Assembly: GCF_000283155.1 (NCBI RefSeq)
Contig: NW_004454170.1
Span: 10,402,439-10,466,438 of the forward strand
Length of the DNA: 64,000 bases
Direction: 5' to 3'
From: Ceratotherium simum simum
Taxonomy: Eukaryota; Chordata; Mammalia; Perissodactyla; Rhinocerotidae
The position numbers were made by a program, and so were the translations under genes. Shown one piece after another: positions 55,205 through 64,000 of the stretch. A model generated the notes under the pieces. It was given only the letters and a program-made list of their open reading frames with translations. It did no database searches and was not told the origin of the DNA. Within the stretch, counting starts at the first letter, position 1; each line of letters opens with the position of its first letter.

Positions 55205-55964
55205 GTGAGTGCCAGTGTCGGGCGGGAGTAGGAGCCTGTATTGGGGCACGAGAGGCTGGGGTGGGGACACTGGTGTGGGAGTACCTGATCCCGGGTCAGA
55301 GCCTAGGGTGGGTCTGGGTGCTCCTAGTGCCGGGAGATGCGCCGGAGGTGGGGATTTCAGGAAGGCTGCGGTAGGGGCTGAGTGTGGGATGCCCGGGACT
55401 CGGCTGGAGGAGGTTGCGGTAGTGTCCCGGTTCCAGGCAGGGTGGGGCCGAGCTTCATGGTTTTAAATTGATGACTCAGCCCCAATTCCATTTAGCTTTC
55501 CCTTCTGAGGCTGAAATTTGCAGAAGTGGTTTTGCTTGCTTCCGAGGGAAAATGCAGATTAAAAAAATATTAGTTTATGTATTATTTGATATATGTAATA
55601 GAAGATATTTTTTCTCTTGATTGTTTACACAGCGTCAGGTTTGCACTGAGGCAGACAAGACTCATGAGAAGGATGTCAGTGTTAGGGCCACCAGCCTAGG
55701 ACCTCTGTCTGGCTGTGTGTTTTTGCCTCTGAGTTTTTCATGGCTTACAGAAGGAAACTTAGGAGAAATTCTACTGAGAGTGTCTTGTGTGAGTTGTCTT
55801 GAGGGCACATTTAAAAGTTGTGAGGCTCCTTTATATCAACTAACAGATCCATTTTTAAGTACCCACTTTATATTTTTAAAGAGAGTTTTCATCTATTCTT
55901 GGAAAACAATAATAAAATTAATTAAGTATTATGTAATGTATGTATGTATGAGTATGTATGTATA

Positions 55965-56115
55965 TTAGGCATTTGGTAAGCATCACTCAATTTAATCCTA
56001 ATTTTAATGAGGAAACTGAGGTTCAAGGGAGTTCTATAACTTGGCCAACTTTACATTGCAAGGCAGTAGCACATGTGGGATTTGAGACCAGTTCTGCTTA
56101 ACTCCAAGTTATATA
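55965..56115 (-). mobile_element. MIR SINE fragment
   Basis: Reverse MIR: gcatttggtaagcatcactcaatttaatccta…, aatgaggaaactgaggttcaaggg…, aacttggccaactttacattgcaaggcagtagc…, gggatttgagacc. Confidence 0.75.
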
Positions 56116-56689
56116 AAAAGTTAAGAATTAACTCTATCATTATCATTAATTGTTAAAAAAGAGGTGCAGATAGTCGTAATAGTACAGTATACATTTGGAG
56201 GATGTAGTGATCGTATGTGATAGAAAGCTCAGCAAGTAGGCCTTGAGAAGAAACTTAGAGGTTAAGTAGATTTAGATAAGCAGAGTTTGGAGCACGGAAG
56301 TGGCACGCAATTTATGGAAGTGGTGCACAATTCAGACAAATGTGAGAAGATGGGATGAGCAAGTTTGTTTAAAGATAGTAAGACTAGGCCTGATTATTGC
56401 AGAGGGCTGTACTGAGCATAGAGAGAAATTTGCTACTCCCTGTTTGCAGGTAAGGTTGTTATATAAGTGGAATGTTAGTTTCAGATTATGTAAGAAATTT
56501 CTTAAGATTAAGGGGCCCTTATAATACCACTCTTGAGACCTTTCTAGTCATTGGGCCCTTCAAAAAATCTAGACTTAGTTTCCTAACGTAGTTTGTGGAA
56601 ATAGAACCAATTTTAACATGCATAATGTTCCCCCCTTATTATAACATTTACCGCAATTGTATCGTATCAATCTGTTTGCATGTCTATGT

Positions 56690-57180
56690 CTCTAGTAGAC
56701 TTAGAGTGGGTCTCTATCATTGGTATTTGTTTCCTTTTATATCACCTAAGGCAGTGGATGGCACATAGTGCCTAAAAAAGCATTGTCGAATGTTTTCATT
56801 CTAGGCAGCACACCCTATAAATGTTTAGTTCCAGGCACTAAGTGCTATGAGAGATACAAGGCTGAATGAAGTGTGGATCTCACTTTCAACGATACTCATA
56901 GTAGAAGAGAGCTGACTGGACTTGAGAAGTATAGTACAAGATAGAAAGGGTTAAATGTCATAAGAGACTACAGAAAAGAGCTATGGGGTTTCAGAAGACA
57001 GACTGCTTCAGGCTCAAGGGATTAGGGAACATGTACCAATTAAAACAGGTAGTGAGAGATGGGAAGAATCCAGACAGGTGGGATAAAACGAGAGGGCATC
57101 GTAGATAGAAGGGATAGAGCCCATAAAGGCCTGAAGGTGTGAATGTGTCTGTGGAACTTCAATAGGAAACACTGAGGATG
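56690..57180 (+). mobile_element. L2-like LINE remnants
   Basis: tctctagtagacttagagtgggtctctatcattggtatttg…gcagtggatggcacatagtgcct resembles the L2 3' tail. It is followed by 'agttccaggcactaagtgctatgagagatacaaggctgaatgaagtg…', an L2-type upstream segment. Confidence 0.5.
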
Positions 57181-58184
57181 AGGATTACTTGTATTCTTAC
57201 TTTACAAAAGGAAAGGTTAACCCAATTTAGATCTTAAATATCTTTTCTTAAGCTGTCAACTATTTACTAAACTAACTTTTCTGACTATATAAATTAGAAG
57301 ATAAAGTAGCACGTTGCCGTAGAACTAACCAAATCCATATAATATGCATGTTACATATTGCTGTGGTTATTTGAACTTGAAAATTGCTTACACTGCCTTT
57401 TTTCTCCTTGTAAATGTTTATGTCCTCATTTATTGCTAATGTTACGGCTTTTATTTTTTAATTTTAAGGTTTGAGGGTCAACATTGAGAAATACCTTAAA
57501 AGTAACTGTGCTTAATATTATAAAACAAGTAAAATATTTATTGTTTTTTGAGGCTAAAGGAGAAAAACATCTTTGCTCAGGAGAATTAACTGGGTAAGTA
57601 GTGCTCCCCTGAGAGAAGTTCATGAGAGAAAAATTAGGAATGTCTTCTGTATGTTTCCTATTACTGATTTACTTCTAGCTTTAAGGAACAATCTCTTTAT
57701 TCTTGACCCTTGTGGGTTCTTTCTGTAGCAGTAGAATCAGAATCATTGGAAGTAGCAGTGTTAAATTTTGGGTAGCATAAGAACTCTTTTATCTTAAATC
57801 TCCTTTATACTTTTTTTCACTTCTCTGGAACCTGCCAGGCTTAATGACCTTGTGGTCAGTGAGCAAGCTTGCTAACAGATTTGCTAGTTAAATTCTGTGT
57901 TGCTTCTTAATTTTTACCTAGATAAAGTATTTCTATTCAGAATTGGAAAATTCTTCTGTAGATTTCCTTTGATTGTTTAGTTGAAGGAAACATAGATATA
58001 AAAGAACCATTAGCAGTGTTTTTGGTTGTTTCATCATGCTAAGTTTACAAAATTCTTATATTGTAATTTAGATTTCTCAGCAATATTAAGTGCGTGGTAA
58101 TTCTTGCCCGTATTCTTTCCATGAGTATGGGAAGCAAAAGGTATGCTTTATTCTGAAAAGACAGTGCCACCTTATGACTTTATT

Positions 58185-59260
58185 TTGTTTATATCGAGGC
58201 ATAATTTATATACAATAAAATTCACCAATTTTAAGAGTACAATTTGAAGGGTTGTTTTTTTTTGTGTGTGAGGAAGATCAGCCCTGAGCTAACATCCGAT
58301 GCCAGTCCTCCTCTCTTTTGCTGAGGAAGACAGGCCCTGGGCTACCATCCGTGCCCCATCTTCCTCCACTTTGTATGAGACGCCGCCACAGCATTTCTTG
58401 ACAAGTTGTGCGTCGGTATGTGCTTGGGATCCGAACCTGCGAACCCCAGGGTGCTGAAGCGGAGCTGGTGCACTTAACCGCAATGCCACCGGGCCGGCCC
58501 CAGTTTGAGGGGTTTTGACAAATGTATATAGTTGTGTAAACACCACCACAGTCATCACTGCAGAAGTTCCCTCATGCTCCTTTGCAGTCAGTCCCCTCTC
58601 CCCACTCCCTGTTGCTAGGCAACCACTGGTCAGCTTTCTGTAGTTAGAGATTAGGTTGTATTTTCTAGAATTTTATATAAGTGGAATTGTACGGTATGTA
58701 CTTTTTTTGGTCTGGCTTCTTTAACTCAGCATGATTATTTGAGATTCATCTATGTTGTGTGTTTTTATTCTTTTTTATTGTTAGTCACTATTCCATTGTA
58801 TAGTTACACTACAATTAATCCATTCGCCTGTTGATGGACATTTGAGTTGTTTCCAGTTTTTGGCTATTATGAATACAGCTATTATGACATTTGTATACAA
58901 GTCTTTGTGTGGACATGTGCTTTCATTAGCACACAGCCTTGTTTACTATAGCTTTATACTAAATCTTGAGATCAGGTTGTCTAAGTCCTCTTTCTTTTTC
59001 TTTCTCAAAATTGTTTTGGCTGTTTTAGATAGTTTGCATTTTCATATAAAATTTAGAATCAGCTTGTCAGGTTCTACAAACACACCTACCCAGATTTTGA
59101 TTGAGATTGCATTGAGAATGTAGATCAATTTCTGAAGAATATTGAGTCTTCTGATCCATGAACATTTATCTTCCATTTATTTAGCTCTTTAGTTTGTCTG
59201 AGCAATGTTTTCTAGTTTTCAACATGCAGGTCTTGCACATACTTAAAGTAATTTGTGTTT
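58185..59260 (-). mobile_element. L1 LINE 3' UTR and ORF2 tail, antisense, split by an ERE
   Basis: Reverse L1: cataatttatatacaataaaattcaccaattttaagagtac | ERE | cagtttgaggggttttgacaaatgtatatagttgtgtaaacaccaccac…, ccattgtatagttacactacaattaatccattcgcc…, then ORF2-derived '…gtttactatagctttatactaaatcttgagatcagg…cttgcacatac'. Confidence 0.83.
58254..58500 (-). mobile_element. ERE SINE, long-tail type, nested in L1
   Basis: T run, gtgtgtgaggaagatcagccctgagctaacatccgatgcc…, gagacgccgccacagcatttcttgacaag…, aatgccaccgggccggccc. Target duplication caatttgaagggtt (58240–58253) / cagtttgaggggtt (58501–58514), 12 of 14. Confidence 0.94.
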
Positions 59261-59309
59261 GTTTTCACAATGTGAGAATACATAAGTCCTCATTTTACAT
59301 AGCTAATAT

Positions 59310-59560
59310 TTGTTGAGAAATGATAGTAAGCACTTATATGGTGCTTACTATGAGTCAAGCACTGTTCTAAGCACTCTATATAAATTAGCACATTTTTCAC
59401 AGCAGCCCAATGAGTAGATGCTATTATTATTCTCACATTGTCAGTGAGGAAATTGAGGCACAGAGAGATTAAGTAACTTGCCCAGGGTCACACAGCTAAC
59501 TAGTGGTAGAGTCTAGATTTGAACCCAGGTAGACTGGCCCCAGTCATAGTGCTTTTGATC
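59310..59560 (-). mobile_element. MIR SINE, near full length
   Basis: Reverse MIR: agcacttatatggtgcttactatgagtcaagcactgttctaagcactctatataaattagcac…, ttgaggcacagagagattaagtaacttgcccagggtcacacagctaactagtggtagag…, gatttgaacccaggtagactggccccag. Confidence 0.92.
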
Positions 59561-59889
59561 CCAGTGCTGTGCTGCAGAATACCTATATTATAAAACACAT
59601 TTCATTGGCTTCTTTGGGTGTACATATGGGGACTCCTGTTTGTTCCCTCAGGGCCCTTACTGTAGTTTGGCGAGAGTGATGGATACGTGGATAATACAGT
59701 GACTATGATGATGTGAACAAAGGGGAGCAAGGGAATGAATGGAAGAAGTACTCAGCTTGACTTGAGCCTGAAAACTGCCATTTCCAAAGATGCAAATAGA
59801 AACACTGGTTGTATTGCTTGGAGGGAACCTGCTTTCAGTTCCTGACCGTAATCTTCAGTGGCTTGCTTGTTCTTTGGAGGGGAATTTTT

Positions 59890-60180
59890 TGTGCTTGCCC
59901 AAGTCTGTTAGTATACTGTGTTCTCCCATACCTCTCTGTTAGATGCTGCTTTCTCTGTTTGGAATGCTCTTTCCTTTTGTCTTGGCAGTCCCTCCCCATC
60001 TCAAGTGTGTTCTCCTGGAAGCCTTTCTTAGGTGTAGGTCTCCATGTGTATTATATACTCCTCCGTTAAAGCCTTTATCATGTTGTACTTGTCTGCCCCC
60101 TCCTCTGAGGGCAGATTGTCTTTTTAACTTTGTATTCTTGGTGCCTAGCACAGAACCTGGACTATAGAAGGGACTTGAGA
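59890..60180 (+). mobile_element. L2 LINE 3' end
   Basis: …tttggaatgctctttccttttgtcttggcagtccctccccatctcaagtgtgttctcctggaagcctttc…, cctctgagggcagattgtctttttaactttgtattcttggtgcctagcacagaacctgg follows the L2 3' region closely. Confidence 0.88.
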
Positions 60181-60214
60181 GAAGGCTGGAAATAGGCAAT
60201 ACTTTTCTTTTTAA

Positions 60215-62050
60215 GTGTCATTTTTTAAATTAAAAAACAGTAAAATTGACTTTTTTTGTTATATAATTCTGTGAATCTCAACACATAGACATCCATATAT
60301 CCACTACCATAATCAGGTAACAACAGTTCCCATCCCAAAAACCTCCCTTATGCTATCCCTTTTTCACACTCTTCTCCCCACCTCTTAGCCTCTGGCAACC
60401 ACTCCTCTACTCTCCAGCACTATGTTTGTCTTTTTTAGGGTTTCATATAAATAGAATCATACAATATTTAATCTTTTGAGACTGTTGTTTTTCTTTTTTT
60501 TTTTTTTTTTGCGAGGAAGATTAGCCCTGAGCTAACATCCGTTGCCAATCCTCCTGGTTTTCCTGAGGAAGATTGGCCCTGAGCTAATATCTGTGCCCAT
60601 CTTCCTCTATTTTATATGTGGGACGCCTGCCACAGCATGGCTTGGTAAGCAGTGTTTAGGTTGGTGCCTGGTATCTGAACCAGTGAACCCTGGGCCGCCG
60701 AAGCGGAGCACACGAACTTAACCACTATGCCGCTGTGCTGGCCCCCCATTTTTTTTTCATTGGGTTGCTTGTTTTCTTACTGTTGAGTTTTGAGAGTTGT
60801 TTATTTGTTCTGGATATAAGTTTTTTGTCAGATATGTGATTTGCCAATATTTTCTCCCAGTGTTTAGCATATCTTTTCGTTCTCTTAACAGTGTCTTTTA
60901 CAAAACAAAATTTTTAATTTTGGTAAAGTCCAGTTTATCATTTTTTTCTTTTATGGAGTATGCTTTTAGTGTCATGTCTGAAAACTCTTTACTAACCTGC
61001 GGTCACAGATTTTTTTTCCCCCCAATGTTTTCTTCTAGAAGTTTTATTGTTTTGCATTCTACTTTTAGCTCTATGATCCAGTTTGAGTTTATTTTTGTAT
61101 AAGGTGTGAGGTTTAGGTAGAGGTTCATTTTTTGCATATAGATATCCAGTTGCAACAAAACACCATTTGTTCAAGAAAGTAGCCTTTCTTCACTGAATTG
61201 CCTTTGCACCTCTGTCAAAATTCAGTTAGCCATATCTCTGTGATCTGTTTCTGGATTTTCTCTTTTGTGCTATACCACATTGTCTTGATTATAGTAGGTT
61301 TATACTAAGTCTTAAAATTAGGTAGTATGATTTCTCCAACTTTCTTCTTCTTTTTCAAAATTGTTTGGATTATTCTAGTTCCTCTGCTTTTCCATATAAA
61401 TTTTAGAATCAGCTTGTCTAAATCTACGAGAAATCCTGATGGGATTTTGATTAGAATTGCTTTAAATCTGTAGATCAGTTTAGGGGAGAATTGACATCTT
61501 TACTATGTTGAATCTTCAAATACATGAATATAGTATGTCTTGCCATTAATTTAGGTATTCTTTGATTTCTTTCATCAGCATTTTATAGTTTTCAGCATAC
61601 GGATTTTGTACATGTTTTGTTAGATTTATTCTTGAGCATTTCATTTTTTGTAGCTATTGTAAGTAGTATTTTTTTTAAAAGAATTCAGTTTTCAATTTTT
61701 CAATGTTAGTATAAAAAAATTTGGTTCATTTTTGTGTTCACCTTAACATTTCTGTGACCTTTCCAAAGTGACTTATTAGTTCTAGGAGTTTTGGTAGAGT
61801 TCTTGTTTTTTTCTACATAGGCAATCCATATTGTCTGGCAAAAGGGATCGTTTTATTTCTTCCTTCCAATCTGTATGTCTTTTATTTCTTTTTCTTGCCT
61901 TATTGCACTAGCTAAGACTTATAGTGCAATGTTGAATATGAGTGGTGAGAATGGACATCTTTGCCTTGTTCCTGATCTTAGGAAGAAGGCATTTAGTCTT
62001 TTACCCTTAAGTATGATATTCACAGTGGAGTTTTTGTATATGGGAGGCAG
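60215..62050 (-). mobile_element. L1 LINE 3' UTR and ORF2 part, antisense, split by an ERE
   Basis: Reverse L1 3' end (aaattaaaaaacagtaaaattgac…ccactaccataatcaggtaac…), interrupted by an ERE, then …gagttttgagagttgtttatttgttctggatataag…, …aagtccagtttatca…, ORF2-derived …cttttccatataaattttagaatcagcttgtc… to …ctttgccttgttcctgatcttaggaagaaggc. Frames are broken. Confidence 0.83.
60493..60746 (-). mobile_element. ERE SINE, long-tail type, nested in L1
   Basis: 17-base T run, gcgaggaagattagccctgagctaacatccgttgcc…, gtgggacgcctgccacagcatggcttggtaag…, ggagcacacgaacttaaccactatgccgctgtgctggcccc. Confidence 0.92.
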
Positions 62051-63710
62051 CATGTTTTAATTTTTAATTTAGTTAGCTTTTTATTTGGAAAGTAATGCAT
62101 ATTCATAAACATTTCAAGAAATAATTTAAGTCACTTTAAAGGAATAAAAGGACCTACTAAATTTTAAACCCTTAACCTCTTACATTATTACAAATGCCTG
62201 GTATTAAAGCTGTGAGAATTATTAGTGTTCAGTTGTTAAAACAATAGCTCTGTGAAGATTTCTTGAAGAAATACTTGGTTTTGGCTTAATCTGGAGATAT
62301 TTTCAGCAAATGGAGTAATTATGGGGGTAGAGAGGGACATCAGTTTGTTGTAAAATGTATTTATGCTTAAAATTTTTGAAAAATCATGACTCAAGTTGTT
62401 CAGTTTTTTCTAGAGTCTTGTTTTATTCTTTCCTTTCCTTTTTCTGATTCTTAATATTAAGTACATAACTTGTGTACCAAAAATTTAGTTAAGTGGATTT
62501 TGAAAAATTCCTGTTTTCATCTTGTTTATTGACAACTTGTTTGCTCAGATATTAAGATTTTATGTTAAATTGCCAACTTTCTTTAACGTTAAGAATTTTG
62601 ATTTTCCTTGAACTTTGATTGGAAAAGTTTCCCTTAGAGTGGTGCCATAATAATTGGTAAAATTTGAAGTGAGAAAAACAACTTCAGCAAACGTTTATTG
62701 AGTATCTAGAGGTAACTTGCTGTTATAGTTTCTTTATTCTCTCTTGAAATTTTGGGATTTTAATAATGTAGAAAGCAGCATTTCCTTACTTTCAACATAT
62801 TACTGTCGTAAAAACTTGTTAGAAAGTTGAATGTCTAAAATTTGTCCCATTGACTTATCTATCTTATGTTGGACTTCTTCCACTCCAGAGAACTAAAAAA
62901 TGTAAAATGTCTAATTATGGTTTGTGCAGGTGCTGTCTCTTGGGTCCAGACTACCTGGCTGGTGGGTAATAACTAGCCCAAATATTCTTGCCAACCAGTG
63001 ACACCTGCAGCTCTGCAGGGAAAAGAGGGAGAGGGGCTGAGATGCAGGTGATGGGGTAGGGGGGAGGTTGAGTTTGTAAGGGGATGCTTGCCTGTGTGAG
63101 TTGGGCTCTCTGAGGTACTGTTCTTCTTGCCAGAGTTGTTTTTTTTGTGTGTATGAAGTGCAGTTTAAAGGTGTCAGTATATTTTTATGAAAGTATGGAT
63201 TTTATGGAAGTCAAATGTCTGAAAGCCAGGGTTGCATGCATTATTTTGATGAATGTGCCATTTGGGTTACCTAATTACCACAATGGGAAATGTTCAGTAT
63301 AGTGTAGCCTTACATTTTTGTATATCCTATTATACCTGTCCTATATTTGGAGAGTCGTATCTTTGAGAAATGAAGCGTGGGCCTGCCCCTCTTTTTCTTT
63401 TCTTTTCATGTTTGATTATTTGTATCTTGACGTTTAGTTTTTAAAAAATATATGTTACTCTTGTACTTTATCCTCGTAGCTCTGCTATTACCCTACACTA
63501 GCAGCTGAACACTAATAGTGAAGTAGGCATCAGAAGACTTGACATAATAAATTGCTCATAAAAGTATCTTCTTAAAATGTGTATTTAACTTATTTCTATT
63601 TGTCTCTAAAGGGATTTATTTTGTGATCATTTTTTTGTAGGAAATATAACAGATTTGAATAATTTTTGTTTTTTTTAATGTTTCTTTTTTTTTAGTATTT
63701 GTTGATTTAG

Positions 63711-63941
63711 TGTGTGCGTGTGAGGAAGATCAGCCCTGAGCTAACATCCATGCCAATCCTCCTCTGTTTTTGCTGAGGAAGACTGGCCCTGAGCTAACAT
63801 CTGTGCCCATCTTCCTGCAGGTTATATGGGACCCCGCCACAGCATGGCCTGACAAGCAGTGTGTCAGTGCACGCCCAGGATCCAAAGGGCCGCCAGCAGC
63901 GGAGCTCGAGTACTTAACCGCTATGCCACAGGGCCGGCCCC
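63711..63941 (-). mobile_element. ERE SINE, long-tail type
   Basis: tgtgtgcgtgtgaggaagatcagccctgagctaacatcc…, gctgaggaagactggccctgagc…, gaccccgccacagcatggcctgacaag…, cacagggccggcccc. A few bases of the B-box region are missing (ggatccaaagggccgcc). No clear target duplication. Confidence 0.92.
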
Positions 63942-64000
63942 AAAATCACTGCTTTAAATTCCAGCTTTTTTGGAATATATTGGCTGAATTTTTTTTTTTT

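Larger units (their letters stand above)
54720..55420 (+). promoter_or_regulatory. RPS6KC1: RPS6KC1 CpG-island promoter and 5' UTR
   Basis: GC- and CpG-rich block centred on the first exon, without a TATA box. Two CCCGGAAGC ETS-type sites 20 bp apart (54933–54941, 54953–54961) lie 140–170 bp upstream of the ATG and suggest an initiator zone nearby. The transcription start itself cannot be read from the sequence. Confidence 0.85.
55205..64000 (+). other. RPS6KC1: RPS6KC1 intron 1 (5' part)
   Basis: Begins GTGAGTGCC and continues past the window end. It holds MIR, L2, L1 and three ERE copies, listed separately. Between repeats (for example 55420–55960, 57190–58180, 62060–63700) I recognise nothing, apart from a (TATG)n run at about 55934–55962. 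Confidence 0.9.

Noticed and set aside
1..64000. CRISPR arrays, operons, prokaryotic-type systems, tRNA or rRNA genes
   Set aside because: None seen. The tRNA-like matches are all heads of SINEs, and the gene structure is plainly mammalian.

Overview
This is mammalian nuclear DNA. The many interspersed copies of a tRNA-derived SINE with the equine repetitive element (ERE) consensus (…GGGCCGGCCC at the head, AGTAGATAGTTGTATGTCATAG or GATGTTAGCTCAGGGC in the body) point to a perissodactyl, most likely a horse-type equid. Old MIR, L2, L1, MLT1, MER5 and Tigger-like copies fit a placental genome. I recognised the genes by reading exon translations and splice sites from family knowledge; no search was run.

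Layout: (1) 1–14158, + strand: the 3' part of VASH2 (vasohibin-2, a tubulin carboxypeptidase). This is about 11 kb of what appears to be its last intron, the terminal coding exon at 11048–11120, and about 3 kb of 3' UTR. (2) 14440–about 32900, - strand: complete ANGEL2 (CCR4/EEP-family RNA 2',3'-cyclic phosphatase). All nine coding exons read through with canonical GT/AG ends and sum to 1635 nt, or 544 codons plus stop. VASH2 and ANGEL2 converge, with predicted poly(A) sites only about 280 bp apart. ANGEL2 starts in a CpG island (about 32260–33010) with ZNF143-, NRF1- and YY1-like sites. (3) 33060–54720: intergenic, made largely of transposons: a TIR DNA transposon, L1 pieces mostly in minus orientation, an inverted pair of related LTRs, an MLT1 LTR and many EREs. 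(4) 54720–64000, + strand: CpG-island promoter, first coding exon (55100–55204) and start of intron 1 of RPS6KC1 (PX–MIT–kinase-like protein, RPK118).

The order VASH2 > < ANGEL2, RPS6KC1 > matches the known mammalian 1q32-type neighbourhood. The three genes are neighbours rather than members of one pathway: microtubule detyrosination, RNA end processing, and endosomal/sphingosine-kinase signalling.

I found no evidence of a new multi-gene system. The best second-look items are a SINE that appears to carry a 3' transduced flank (46670–46996), a 16-bp-arm perfect palindrome in ANGEL2 intron 2, an inverted LTR pair, an overlapping upstream ORF at RPS6KC1, the close convergent 3' ends, and an unclassified poly(A)-tailed insert at 34850–35160.
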